Assembly: GCA_035063785.1 (NCBI GenBank)
Contig: JAPSFS010000012.1
Span: forward strand, 1-64,000
Length of the DNA stretch: 64,000 nucleotides
Source: Comamonas_C sp026954015
GTDB lineage: Bacteria; Pseudomonadota; Gammaproteobacteria; Burkholderiales; Burkholderiaceae_C
Direction of reading: 5' to 3'
Both the position numbers and the translations under genes were made by a program. Below, piece after piece: positions 1 to 8,543 of this stretch. Position 1 is the stretch's first letter, and each line of letters opens with the position of its first letter. The notes under the pieces were generated by a model. That model was given only the letters and a program-made list of their open reading frames with translations. It was not told the DNA's origin and did not search any database.

Positions 1-435
1 CGGTATTGCTGGCCTTGACGTAGGCCTGCTGGCTCCAGGTGCTGCCGCTGCGGGTGAAGACGTAGACCGCGCCCGAGTTGGCGGCGGAGTAGTTCGCCTG
101 GTCACCGTCAATGCCGGTGGCGTTGCTATGTTCACCGTATGCGCCCACGGCCAGCGTGCTGCCGTCCGCCGACAGCGCAAGGCTGACGCCAAACTCGTCG
201 AATGCGCCGGTATTGCTGGCCTTGACGTAGGCCTGCTGGCTCCAGGTGCTGCCGCTGCGGGTGAAGATATAGACCGCGCCCGAGTAGGCGGCGGAGTTGT
301 TCGCCTGGTCACCGTCAATGCCGGTGGCGTTGCTGTCTTCAATGTATGCGCCCACGGCCAGCGTGCTGCCGTCCGCCGACAGCGCAAGGCTGACGCCAAA
401 GTGGTCGTCTGCGTCGGTATTGCTGGCCTTGAAGT
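1..435. repeat. 207-bp tandem direct repeat inside the FG-GAP lipoprotein gene
   Basis: The unit beginning cggtattgctggccttga recurs at 1, 208 and 415, an exact 207-bp (69-codon) period. Copies one and two differ at about 13 of 207 positions. The third copy matches only at its start before the sequence diverges into the non-repetitive N-terminal part. The array continues off the left edge, so the copy number is unknown. Confidence 0.9.
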
Positions 436-850
436 AGCCTATGGCCTGGCCCAGGTCGGGCACCAGCGCAGCACTGGAGTCGCCGCAGCCCGCGGCATCG
501 CAGGCGCGCACGCTGTAGCTCGCGTTGAGTCGCTTGTGCAGGAGCTGCGGCGCCAGGCTGTGGCTGTAGGCGGTGGTGGCGATATCCGCGCCCACCCGCG
601 CTTCAGGTTCGGGGCCGGCCGCGCCGTCGGGGTCTTCCCACAGTTCGTAGTGCGTGGCGCCGACCACCGCGTCCCAGTGGAACTGGTAATCCTTGACGCC
701 GTAGGCCACGGTCAGGCCGCCGGGTGCGGTGAGGCTGCTGGTGCTGGGAGGCGTGGGCCCATCGCCGCCGCCGCAGGCGGCCAGCAGTGCGGCGGCGCAA
801 ATGGCACTGGCCAGGTGGCGCCAGCGGGCGAACGTGCGAGCGGGTTTCAT
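1..850 (-). CDS. FG-GAP repeat lipoprotein, partial (3' end beyond window)
   Basis: The frame starts at an ATG preceded by GAGGTAAGC and stays open to the left edge, giving 283 residues of an incomplete protein. A signal peptide with lipobox LAAC (Cys at residue 26) and a following GGGDG linker predicts an outer-membrane or surface lipoprotein. Residues about 35-140 resemble a fibronectin-like domain. After that come 69-residue repeats with motifs such as DEFGVSLALSADGSTLAVGA and SGAVYVFTRSG, the FG-GAP or integrin-like beta-propeller type. Such proteins are usually surface-exposed and of unknown ligand. The repeats are nearly identical at DNA level. The two-component pair lying upstream on the same strand may or may not regulate it. 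Confidence 0.85.
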   Translation of the reverse strand, partial: MKPARTFARWRHLASAICAAALLAACGGGDGPTPPSTSSLTAPGGLTVAYGVKDYQFHWDAVVGATHYELWEDPDGAAGPEPEARVGADIATTAYSHSLAPQLLHKRLNASYSVRACDAAGCGDSSAALVPDLGQAIGYFKASNTDADDHFGVSLALSADGSTLAVGAYIEDSNATGIDGDQANNSAAYSGAVYIFTRSGSTWSQQAYVKASNTGAFDEFGVSLALSADGSTLAVGAYGEHSNATGIDGDQANYSAANSGAVYVFTRSGSTWSQQAYVKASNT

Positions 851-923
851 GCTTACCTCTTCGTGGGATACGGGGTTTAGGACGATGCTCGTGCATGCTG
901 GCGCAAAAACGCGCCGCCCGACA

Positions 924-937
924 TTCACTTTGGTGAA
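924..937. promoter_or_regulatory. Inverted repeat TTCAC-N4-GTGAA upstream of the lipoprotein gene
   Basis: A perfect 5-bp inverted repeat with a 4-bp spacer lies about 75 bp upstream of the lipoprotein start, in the 188-bp gap between that gene and the response regulator. It could be an operator for the adjacent LuxR-type regulator. This is inference from position only, and a 5-bp arm can occur by chance. Confidence 0.25.
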
Positions 938-1038
938 CGTCGCAGGTATGGCAAACCGCGCTTCACGCGGTGCAAGGCGGCACGGACGCCGACGGCCCGT
1001 CGTGCTCGGCTGTGCGTGAGCGGCGACTGTGGCTGCGG

Positions 1039-1692
1039 CTATTGCGACGTGGATGCGCTGGCCAGCAGCAGTGCGAGCTGGGTGCGATTGACCACGCCCA
1101 GCTCGCGAAACACGTCCTTGAGGTATTGCTTGACGGAGCCTTCGGACAGGCCCAGGTCGGCGGCAATTTGCTTGTTGCTGGCGCCCGAGGCAGCGGCACG
1201 CGCCACGCGCACGTGGCGCGCGGAGAGTTTGGGCAGGGCACCGGCATCGCCCCAGCCGCCGCTGCCGGGCAGCTCCGGCATGGCGGGCTGTGGGCTGGCG
1301 CCAGCCAGGGCCAGGTCGATGGCGGCGCGAAGCTGCTCAATGGGGCCGGATTTGTGCAGGATGGCACGTACGCTGGGCCAGCGCTGCCACTGACTGGCGT
1401 GCGGCAGCGTGGCGGCGCCGCTGATGATGATGAGCGGCAGGTGCGGGTGCGCCGTGCACAGGCGCTTAAGGCCCACGCCGCCCTGCATGCCGGGCATGTA
1501 GACGTCGACGATGGCGAGCTGGCAGTCCGGCGGCCGGGCGGCGGCGGCCAGCAGGCTGTCCAGACTCCAGGCGTGCACGAACTCGTACTGACCCAGGGCA
1601 CTGATCTGTGCCACGAGGCCGACGCGCACGAGTTCATGGTCGTCGGCCAGCAGGATGCGGGTGGATGGCTCGGGTGCTGAGGGTGTGGTCAT
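1039..1692 (-). CDS. NarL/FixJ-family response regulator
   Basis: The 217-residue protein has a receiver domain followed by a LuxR-type helix-turn-helix. Receiver hallmarks are visible: the acidic pair D17-D18, phospho-acceptor D63 in IVDVYMPGM, Ser in IISGAAT and Lys in AILHKSG. The C-terminal segment from about residue 150 contains the NKQIAADLGLSEGSVKQYL recognition region typical of GerE/LuxR DNA-binding domains. Its start ATG overlaps the stop of the histidine kinase by 4 bp (ATGA), so the two are translationally coupled and very likely cognate partners. The signal and targets are unknown. Confidence 0.93.
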   Translation of the reverse strand: MTTPSAPEPSTRILLADDHELVRVGLVAQISALGQYEFVHAWSLDSLLAAAARPPDCQLAIVDVYMPGMQGGVGLKRLCTAHPHLPLIIISGAATLPHASQWQRWPSVRAILHKSGPIEQLRAAIDLALAGASPQPAMPELPGSGGWGDAGALPKLSARHVRVARAAASGASNKQIAADLGLSEGSVKQYLKDVFRELGVVNRTQLALLLASASTSQ

Positions 1693-3611
1693 GGGGTGTG
1701 TGCTTCGTGGTCAGGCCCCGCCAGGCTCGCAAGCCAGGCGCGCAGCGTGTGCGGGTTGAGCGGTTTGCGCCAGAACCGGGCTCCGGCGCGGGTGATGGCC
1801 ACGATCTCCTCTTCGCTAGCGCCGCCGCTGACCACCGCGGCAGGCAGGCCGGGCCAGCGCGCGTGCACCAGTCGCAGTACGCTGAGCGCGCGCGCGCCCG
1901 CTGGCAGCCAGTGGTCGGTAAGGACGGCATGAAAGGGCGGTGGGCTGTTGCCGGGTTGGGCGTCGATGGCGGCGCGCACCTGTGCCAGGCCGTCGGCCAG
2001 CGTGGCCTGCACGCCCCAGCCTTGCAGCAGTGCGTGCAGCGCCAGGCGCGAAGCTGCGTCGTCATCGACCACCAGCAGGTGCAGATGCGCGGGCAGGGGT
2101 GCCTGAGACGTCGCGGAGAGGGTGGCGGTGGCAATGGCGGCGGGTACGATGGGTTCGGCCCGTGGCAGGGTGATGGAGAACACCGTGCCGCGCCCCTGGC
2201 CGCTGACGGGGTGCAGCACCACCTGTGTGCCCATCAGCCGCGCCATGCGTTGGGCCACCGCCAGGCCCAGGCCGTGGCCGCTGTCCGAGCCGTCGGCGTC
2301 GGGTTCGTGGGCGCGATAGAACTCGTCGAAGATGGTGTTGTGGTGCTCAACCGCGATACCGGGCCCGCTGTCGCGCACTTCCAGCCGCCATGCGGGCGCG
2401 CCGTCGGCGGTGTGCGCTTGCCGCACCGCCAGCATGATGGCGCCCTTCGGCGTGTAGCGCACGGCGTTGGCCAGCAGGTTGCCCAACACGCGCCACAACA
2501 GCGCGGCGTCGGCCAGCACGGCGGGCGGCGCCTCGTGCTGCGGCGTGCGCACCCAGAGTGCCAGGCCGCGCTCCTGCGCATTGGGACGAAATACCGTCTC
2601 GGCTCGTGCCAAAAGAGGGTGCAGCGCGACCGGTGTGGCTTGCGCCTGCAGCGCGCTGACGTCCACGCGGGCGAGATCCATGATCTCATCCACCAAGGCC
2701 GAGAACTGCGCGATGCCGCTGCTGATCTGTTGCATCAGCGGTGCCTGTGCCGTACCGGTGAGCTGCTCGCCCAAGGCTGCGCCCAGCAGTCGCATGGCGT
2801 GCACGGGCTGGCGCAGGTCGTGGCTGGCGGCGGCCAGGAAGCGTGACTTGACGTGGGCGGCAGTCTCGGCCTGTTGACGGCGTTGGTCCAGCTCGGCTAT
2901 CAGCGCCTCGTTGTGCAGGCGGGTGAGCAGGTCGCTCAGCATGGCCTTGGCAAAGCGTGCGCTGGCGACGGAGAGCGTGATCCACAGCGCGACGATGAAG
3001 ATGGCGATGACCAGGTAGCCAGCCTCAAGCTGTACGCCGCCCTGCCAGAGCAATTGCAGAGCCAGACCCAATAGCACGGGAGTGACCAGCGCCCACACCG
3101 CCGCAGGCCAGATGCAGTATTGGGTCATGCCACCGGCGCAGACGATGATGGCTAGGCTTAACGCATAAAGTGTGGGAATGGCGTCCGCGGTGGCGATGGC
3201 GGCGTGATTCCAGAGTGCGATGATGATGGCCGCCAGCGCGATGCGCGCCATGATCTGGACGGCCCAGCACCGTGGTGCGCCGTCATCCAGTTGCCGACGC
3301 GCATGCATGCGTCGCAACAGCACGACACGCTCGGCGGCCAGCAGATAGAGCGCGATGGCCGGGATCCAGGCCCAGCCGACGCCGACGTAAGGCGTGAACA
3401 GCGCCGCCGTGATGCCTGGGCCGAGCATTGTGGTGAGCAACGCCGTGCGCTGACCCTGGACCAGCAGGTCGAGTGCTTTTTGTTCCAGATGAAGCTGGTC
3501 AGCTTCGCTGAACGTGCGTATGGGCAGGCTGGTCAACCTGTGCCAGAGGTTGCTCGCGGCCTCGTGCGATGGGCCTTGCGTCGCTGTGCGAGTTGAGGGC
3601 GGCGGGAGCAT
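1689..3611 (-). CDS. Membrane-bound hybrid sensor histidine kinase/response regulator
   Basis: The 640-residue protein has about six hydrophobic segments between residues 57 and 217, then a HisKA domain with the phospho-accepting His264 in ASHDLRQPVHAM. A HATPase domain follows, with N box GNLLANAVRYTPKG, G1 DSGPGI and G2 GHGLGLAV. It ends in a receiver domain from about residue 512 (LLVVDDDAAS, phospho-acceptor Asp in VLTDHWLP, Lys in FWRKPLN). The DLRQP form of the H box is common in hybrid kinases paired with LuxR-type regulators. There is no periplasmic sensor domain, so the signal is probably sensed through the membrane segments. It is the first gene of a two-gene operon. Confidence 0.93.
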   Translation of the reverse strand: MLPPPSTRTATQGPSHEAASNLWHRLTSLPIRTFSEADQLHLEQKALDLLVQGQRTALLTTMLGPGITAALFTPYVGVGWAWIPAIALYLLAAERVVLLRRMHARRQLDDGAPRCWAVQIMARIALAAIIIALWNHAAIATADAIPTLYALSLAIIVCAGGMTQYCIWPAAVWALVTPVLLGLALQLLWQGGVQLEAGYLVIAIFIVALWITLSVASARFAKAMLSDLLTRLHNEALIAELDQRRQQAETAAHVKSRFLAAASHDLRQPVHAMRLLGAALGEQLTGTAQAPLMQQISSGIAQFSALVDEIMDLARVDVSALQAQATPVALHPLLARAETVFRPNAQERGLALWVRTPQHEAPPAVLADAALLWRVLGNLLANAVRYTPKGAIMLAVRQAHTADGAPAWRLEVRDSGPGIAVEHHNTIFDEFYRAHEPDADGSDSGHGLGLAVAQRMARLMGTQVVLHPVSGQGRGTVFSITLPRAEPIVPAAIATATLSATSQAPLPAHLHLLVVDDDAASRLALHALLQGWGVQATLADGLAQVRAAIDAQPGNSPPPFHAVLTDHWLPAGARALSVLRLVHARWPGLPAAVVSGGASEEEIVAITRAGARFWRKPLNPHTLRAWLASLAGPDHEAHTP

Positions 3612-3740
3612 AGGCGATCGGGTGATCGTTCGGCGGGCAGGCGAGACTAGCCGCGCGTGCGAGAAAAGCTGGTTGCCACCTTCGAATGTAGTTTATTGCA
3701 ACGCGTTTCTCCGGCGCATTTTCATCAGACGAAAGGAGAC

Positions 3741-3851
3741 ATGTCACTCGCCGTCACGGTGGTTGCAGTGCAACAGGGCGCCGACAAATTCGCCTCAGAA
3801 GGCCTCAAGCTTGGACTGCAAAGAGAGATCAAGCGCGGGTGCATTGCCTGA
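3741..3851 (+). CDS. Putative small ORF, 36 residues
   Basis: An ATG sits 4 bases after AAAGGAG, an almost ideal ribosome-binding site. The frame encodes 36 residues (starting MSLAVTVVAVQQ, ending KRGCIA) and its stop touches a strong hairpin terminator at 3851. It is the only plus-strand frame with such signals in the 313-bp gap between the histidine kinase and gltA. I recognise no family. It could be chance, because the hairpin is also the terminator of gltA from the other side. Confidence 0.4.
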   Translation: MSLAVTVVAVQQGADKFASEGLKLGLQREIKRGCIA

Positions 3852-3885
3852 AAAAAGCCTGCACGCCAAGCGGCATGCGGGCTTG
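3851..3885. terminator. Rho-independent terminator of gltA, T-rich on both strands
   Basis: A stem of about 12 bp with one mismatch and one wobble is followed by six T on the minus strand, 40 bp beyond the gltA stop. On the plus strand the same stem is followed after a few bases by five T, so it may also end transcription of the small ORF at 3741. Confidence 0.8.
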
Positions 3886-3924
3886 CCAGTTTTTGGAAAT
3901 AAGCGATGTTCGGCGATGCGCGGA

Positions 3925-5241
3925 TCAGCGCTGCGCGATCGGCTTCACGTCGCGCGTCGCGGCGCCGACGTAGAGCTGGCGCGGGCGGCCGATCTTGTAT
4001 TCGGGGTCGCCGATCATCTCGTTGAGCTGCGCGATCCAGCCCACGGTGCGCGCAAGCGTGAAGATGCCCGTGAAGAGCTTGACCGGGATGCCGATCGCGC
4101 GCTGCACGATGCCCGAGTAGAAGTCCACGTTCGGGTAGAGCTTGCGCTGCACGAAGTAGTCGTCCTCAAGCGCGATCTTCTCCACCGCCTTGGCCAGCGC
4201 AAACAACGGGTCGTTGTGCAGACCCAGTTCGTCGAGCACTTCGTTGCAGGTCTCCTGCATGAGCTTGGCGCGCGGGTCGTAGTTCTTGTACACACGGTGG
4301 CCGAAGCCCATGAGCTTGACGCCGCTGTTCTTGTCCTTGACCTGCTCCATGAACGCGCCGACCTTGGCGATGCCGCCATTGGCCTGGATGTGTTCGAGCA
4401 TGTTCAGGCACGCCTCGTTGGCGCCGCCGTGCGCCGGACCCCACAGGCACGCCACGCCCGCCGCGATCGCCGCGAACGGGTTGGTGCCCGAACTGCCGCA
4501 CAGGCGCACCGTGGAGGTGGAGGCGTTCTGCTCGTGGTCGGCGTGCAGGATGAAGATGCGGTCGAGCGCCTTCTCCAGCACGGGGTTGACCTTGTAGTCC
4601 TCGCACGGCGTGCCGAACATCATGCGCAGGAAATTGCCAGCGTATGACAGGTCGTTCCTCGGGTACATGTAGGGCTGGCCCACGCCGTACTTGTAGGCCA
4701 TGGCCACCAGCGTCGGCAGCTTGGAGATCAGGCGGATCGCGGCGATCTCGCGGTGCTCGGGGTTATGGATGTCGGTGCTGTCGTGGTAGAAGGCCGAGAG
4801 CGCGCCGATCAGGCCGGTGAGCACCGCCATCGGGTGCGCATCGCGCCGGAAACCGCGCAGGAAGAACTGCATCTGCTCGTGCACCATGGTGTGCTGCAGC
4901 ACGAGCTTGTGGAACTGGTCGCGCTGGCCGACGTTGGGCAGATCGCCCTTGAGCAGCAGGTAGCAGGTGTCGAGGAAGTCGCACTGCGTCGCGATCTGCT
5001 CGATCGGGTAGCCGCGGTAGAGCAACCGTCCCTTTTCGCCATCGATGAAGGTGATCGACGACTGGCACGACGCGGTCGAGAGGAAACCCGGGTCGTAGGT
5101 GAACATGCCCGTCTGGCCGTAGAGCTTGCGGATGTCCACCACGTCCGGGCCTATCGTGCCGTGGTAGACCGGGAGATCGACACTGGGGCTGCCGTTGTTG
5201 AACGACAGCGTCGCCTTGTGTTCTGCCAATTGCATGGTCAT
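3925..5241 (-). CDS. gltA: Citrate synthase
   Basis: The enzyme condenses oxaloacetate and acetyl-CoA to citrate, the entry step of the TCA cycle. The protein has 438 residues, the usual size of the hexameric NADH-sensitive Gram-negative type. The catalytic triad is visible as His271 (GPAHGGANEA), His315 (GFGHRVYKN) and Asp373 (NVDFYSG). The start was set at MTMQLAEHK because AACGAGGAAACC lies just upstream; the reading frame is open much further upstream but only as antisense shadow. It follows sdhE and sdhB on the same strand with short gaps, so it is probably cotranscribed with succinate dehydrogenase. Confidence 0.97.
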   Translation of the reverse strand: MTMQLAEHKATLSFNNGSPSVDLPVYHGTIGPDVVDIRKLYGQTGMFTYDPGFLSTASCQSSITFIDGEKGRLLYRGYPIEQIATQCDFLDTCYLLLKGDLPNVGQRDQFHKLVLQHTMVHEQMQFFLRGFRRDAHPMAVLTGLIGALSAFYHDSTDIHNPEHREIAAIRLISKLPTLVAMAYKYGVGQPYMYPRNDLSYAGNFLRMMFGTPCEDYKVNPVLEKALDRIFILHADHEQNASTSTVRLCGSSGTNPFAAIAAGVACLWGPAHGGANEACLNMLEHIQANGGIAKVGAFMEQVKDKNSGVKLMGFGHRVYKNYDPRAKLMQETCNEVLDELGLHNDPLFALAKAVEKIALEDDYFVQRKLYPNVDFYSGIVQRAIGIPVKLFTGIFTLARTVGWIAQLNEMIGDPEYKIGRPRQLYVGAATRDVKPIAQR

Positions 5242-5276
5242 TGCTGGTTTCCTCGTTAGTGTGGCAATGGGATGGT

Positions 5277-5567
5277 TCAGGCCGATGCTGCGCCGTGAGG
5301 GCGCTTGCGCAGTTGCGCGAGCACGGTTCGAACCTCGGGGGTGTCCATGTCCGCCGCGGGCTCGGTGCGCCGCAGGAACAGGTCGAGCAGGTCGTTGTCG
5401 GGCAGTTCCATGAGCTGGCTCAGGCCGCGTGCCTGACTTGCGTTCAACTGCGCGCCGTAGGTGGTGAAGAAACGCTCCAGAAACAGATCGTTTTCCACCA
5501 GACCGCGGCGGCAGCGCCAGCGTATCAGGGAGACTTCGCGCTCGTCGAGCGCTGACTCGTCCGACAT
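5277..5567 (-). CDS. sdhE: FAD assembly factor SdhE
   Basis: This 96-residue protein belongs to the SdhE/YgfY/Sdh5 family, which promotes covalent attachment of FAD to the flavoprotein subunit SdhA. The diagnostic RGxxE motif is present at residues 21-25 (RGLVE), and the length is normal. It lies between sdhB and gltA, 6 bp after the sdhB stop, which fits a role in maturing the enzyme encoded by the same operon. Confidence 0.95.
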   Translation of the reverse strand: MSDESALDEREVSLIRWRCRRGLVENDLFLERFFTTYGAQLNASQARGLSQLMELPDNDLLDLFLRRTEPAADMDTPEVRTVLAQLRKRPHGAASA

Positions 5568-5573
5568 GCCGGC

Positions 5574-6275
5574 TCAGAGTGCGCGGTGGGCCATCAATTC
5601 CTTGATCTTGCCGATGGCGCGGTTGGGGTTGAGGTGCTTGGGGCACACGTCCACGCAGTTCATGATGCTGTGGCAGCGGAACAGCCGGTAGGGGTCTTCC
5701 AGGTTGTCCAGGCGCTCGCCCGTGGCCTGGTCGCGGCTGTCGGCAAGGAAGCGGTAGGCCTGCAGCAGCCCCGCGGGGCCGACGAATTTGTCCGGGTTCC
5801 ACCAGAACGACGGGCAGGCGGTGGAGCAGCTCGCGCACAGGATGCACTCGTACAGGCCGTTGAGCTCCTCGCGCTCCTCGGGCGACTGCAGGCGTTCTTT
5901 TTCGGGCGGCGGCTCGTCGTTGATGAGGTAGGGCTTGATCGAGTGGTACTGCTTGAAGAACTGCGTCATGTCCACGATCAGGTCGCGGATCACGGGCAGG
6001 CCGGGCAGGGGCTTGAGCACGATGGTCTCGGGCAGCGTGTGCATGTTGGTCAGGCACGCCAGACCGTTCTTGCCGTTGATGTTCATCGCGTCCGAGCCGC
6101 AGACGCCTTCGCGGCATGAGCGGCGGAAGGCGATGGTCGGATCTTCCTTCTTGAGCTTGAGCAGCGCGTCCAGCAGCATGCGTTCGTGCCCGTCCAGTTC
6201 CACCTGGTGGGTCTGCATGTAGGGGCGGGCGTCCTTGTCCGGGTCGTAGCGGTAGATTTTGATGGTGCGCTTCAT
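5574..6275 (-). CDS. sdhB: Succinate dehydrogenase iron-sulfur subunit
   Basis: SdhB carries electrons from the flavin of SdhA to ubiquinone. The 233-residue protein shows the plant-type [2Fe-2S] cysteines in CREGVCGSD and the downstream NGLAC, and the C-terminal CILCASCSTACP, FRCHSIMNC and VDVCPKHLNP motifs for the [4Fe-4S] and [3Fe-4S] clusters. The start at MKRTIKIYRYDPD matches the family N-terminus and follows GAGAT; the longer open frame upstream overlaps sdhA and is not supported. It is part of the order sdhC-sdhD-sdhA-sdhB-sdhE-gltA. Confidence 0.97.
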   Translation of the reverse strand: MKRTIKIYRYDPDKDARPYMQTHQVELDGHERMLLDALLKLKKEDPTIAFRRSCREGVCGSDAMNINGKNGLACLTNMHTLPETIVLKPLPGLPVIRDLIVDMTQFFKQYHSIKPYLINDEPPPEKERLQSPEEREELNGLYECILCASCSTACPSFWWNPDKFVGPAGLLQAYRFLADSRDQATGERLDNLEDPYRLFRCHSIMNCVDVCPKHLNPNRAIGKIKELMAHRAL

Positions 6276-6301
6276 GGGTGTATCTCGTGCAAGTGGCCTG
6301 C

Positions 6302-8107
6302 TCAGAAGGTGCGGACCTTGGGCGGAATGCTGTCCACCGTCAGGGGTTTGAGCGTGACGGGCTTGTAGCTCAGCTTGTCGGTGGCGCTCTCCCAGAGCGT
6401 GTGCTTGAGCCATTCCTTGTCATTGCGGCCCAGCGGGAAGTCCGGGTGATCGGCCGGATGTTCGTAGTCCTGCACCATGTGCGCACCGCGGCATTCATGG
6501 CGCGCCGCGGCCGACGTGATCGTCGCGCGCGCCACCTCGATGAGGTTCTCGACCTCCAGCGCCTCCATGCGCGCGGTGTTCCAGACCATGGACTTGTCCT
6601 GCAGCGTGATGTTGGCCACCTGCTCGCGCACTTCCTTGATCTTCTCCACGCCCTCGTCGAGCGTCTTCTGCGTGCGAAACACCCCCGCGTGGTGCTGCAT
6701 GGAGGAACGCAGCTCGTTGGCCACGTCCTGCGCGTACAGCCCGCCCTTGGAGTCCTGCAGCTTGTTCAACCGCTCCAGCGAGAAGTCGCAGGCGTCGGCC
6801 GGCGTGGCATGGTGCTCGCCGTAATCCTTCACGAACGCGGTGATGTGCTGGCCCGCCGAGCGGCCGAACACCAGCAGGTCGAGCAGCGAGTTCGTGCCCA
6901 GGCGGTTGGCGCCGTGCACCGAAACGCACGAGCACTCGCCCACCGCGTACAGGCCGTTCACCGGCGTGCTGTGCTCGCCATCCCACAGCACGACCTGGCC
7001 GTGGATGTTCGTGGGGATGCCGCCCATCATGTAGTGGATGGTCGGCACGACGCCAATAGGCTCCTTGGTGATGTCCACATTGGCGAAGTTGTGGCCGATC
7101 TCTTCGACCGAGGGCAGGCGCTTGTGGATGGTCTCGGCCCCCAGGTGGTCGAGCTTCATCAGGATGTGGTCCCTGTTCGGCCCGCAGCCGCGGCCTTCCT
7201 TGATCTCCTGGTCCATCGAGCGCGAGACGAAGTCGCGCGGCGCAAGGTCCTTGAGCGTTGGCGCGTAGCGCTCCATGAAGCGCTCGCCCTCGCTGTTGAG
7301 CAAGATCGCACCTTCGCCGCGGCAGCCTTCGGTGAGCAGCACGCCCGCACCGAACACCCCCGTGGGGTGGAACTGCCAGAACTCCATGTCCTGCAGCGGT
7401 ATGCCGGCGCGCGCGGCCATGCCCAGGCCGTCGCCGGTGTTGATGTAGGCGTTGGTCGAGGCGGCAAAGATGCGGCCCGCACCGCCGGTGGCGAGCAGCA
7501 CTGCCTTGGCGTGCAGCTCGTAGAAGTCGCCGGTCTCAAGCTCGATCGCGGTTACGCCGATCACGTCGCCCTGCGTGTTGCGGATGAGGTCGAGCGCCAT
7601 CCATTCGACGAAGAAATTGGTCTTGGTGCGCACGTTCTGCTGGTACAGCGTGTGCAGCATGGCGTGACCGGTGCGGTCGGCCGCGGCGCACGCGCGCTGC
7701 ACCGGCTTTTCACCGTAGTTGGACGTGTGGCCGCCGAACGGGCGCTGGTAGATCGTGCCGTCCGGGTTGCGGTCGAACGGCATGCCGAAGTGCTCGAGCT
7801 CGATCACCACCTCGGGGGCCTGCTTGCACATGAACTCCACCGCATCCTGGTCCGAGAGCCAGTCGCCGCCCTTGACCGTGTCGTAGAAGTGGTAGTGCCA
7901 GGTGTCGTGGCTCATGTTGCCCAGCGACGCCGAAACGCCCCCCTGCGCGGCCACCGTGTGCGAGCGCGTGGGAAAGACCTTGGTCAGACACGCGACGTTC
8001 AGGCCAGAGCGCGAGAGCTCGAGCGCGGCGCGCAGCCCCGAGCCGCCGGCGCCGACGATGACCACGTCGAACTTGCGTTTGGTGATGTTGTCTTTGGTGT
8101 AACTCAT
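6302..8107 (-). CDS. sdhA: Succinate dehydrogenase flavoprotein subunit
   Basis: SdhA oxidises succinate to fumarate with covalently bound FAD. The 601-residue protein has the N-terminal dinucleotide-binding motif VGAGGSGLRAALE, the flavin-linking His50 in SHTVAAQGG, and the catalytic region around DFVSRSMDQEI. The C-terminal sequence through RNDKEWLKHT is typical of the family. It lies 23 bp after sdhD and 26 bp before sdhB. Confidence 0.98.
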   Translation of the reverse strand: MSYTKDNITKRKFDVVIVGAGGSGLRAALELSRSGLNVACLTKVFPTRSHTVAAQGGVSASLGNMSHDTWHYHFYDTVKGGDWLSDQDAVEFMCKQAPEVVIELEHFGMPFDRNPDGTIYQRPFGGHTSNYGEKPVQRACAAADRTGHAMLHTLYQQNVRTKTNFFVEWMALDLIRNTQGDVIGVTAIELETGDFYELHAKAVLLATGGAGRIFAASTNAYINTGDGLGMAARAGIPLQDMEFWQFHPTGVFGAGVLLTEGCRGEGAILLNSEGERFMERYAPTLKDLAPRDFVSRSMDQEIKEGRGCGPNRDHILMKLDHLGAETIHKRLPSVEEIGHNFANVDITKEPIGVVPTIHYMMGGIPTNIHGQVVLWDGEHSTPVNGLYAVGECSCVSVHGANRLGTNSLLDLLVFGRSAGQHITAFVKDYGEHHATPADACDFSLERLNKLQDSKGGLYAQDVANELRSSMQHHAGVFRTQKTLDEGVEKIKEVREQVANITLQDKSMVWNTARMEALEVENLIEVARATITSAAARHECRGAHMVQDYEHPADHPDFPLGRNDKEWLKHTLWESATDKLSYKPVTLKPLTVDSIPPKVRTF

Positions 8108-8130
8108 GCTTCAACTTTCGCTCGGGTGAT

Positions 8131-8496
8131 TCACAGACGCCACAGGACCTGCACGGCCCAGCCGCCGCAGGCCACGAGCCAGAAGACGGTGACGAGGTAG
8201 AAGATCAGGCGCAGGCCGTCGGGCTTGATGTAGTCCATCCAGATGCTCTGCACGCCGACCCACGCGTGCCAGATCAGCGCCACGATGGTGGCGAAGGTGA
8301 TCGATTTCATCCACTGGCTGGCGAAGATGCCGGCCCAGGTGTCGTAGCCGATGGGCCCCTTGCTCGCGATCAGCTGGATCAGCAGCGCCAGCGTGAACAA
8401 CGCCATGACAATGGCCGTGAGGCGCTGCACCAGCCAGTCGCGCAGACCGTAGTGCGCGCCGACAACCAGCCGCTTGTAACCGTAGGTGGTGGCCAT
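8131..8496 (-). CDS. sdhD: Succinate dehydrogenase membrane anchor subunit
   Basis: A 121-residue protein with three hydrophobic segments. The likely haem b ligand histidine lies in LIWHAWVGVQSIWMDYIKP, which corresponds to the His71 region of the Escherichia coli protein. Together with SdhC it anchors the SdhAB dimer in the inner membrane and forms the ubiquinone site. Confidence 0.95.
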   Translation of the reverse strand: MATTYGYKRLVVGAHYGLRDWLVQRLTAIVMALFTLALLIQLIASKGPIGYDTWAGIFASQWMKSITFATIVALIWHAWVGVQSIWMDYIKPDGLRLIFYLVTVFWLVACGGWAVQVLWRL

Positions 8497-8543
8497 GAAA
8501 AACTCCTTGAATCAGAAAATGCGCGGGCTGGCCGCAGACGGGG

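Noticed and set aside
3925..6117. A single 730-codon frame joining sdhB antiframe sequence to gltA
   Set aside because: The N-terminal part is an out-of-frame reading of sdhB and sdhE. Citrate synthase has its own start and ribosome-binding site at 5241.
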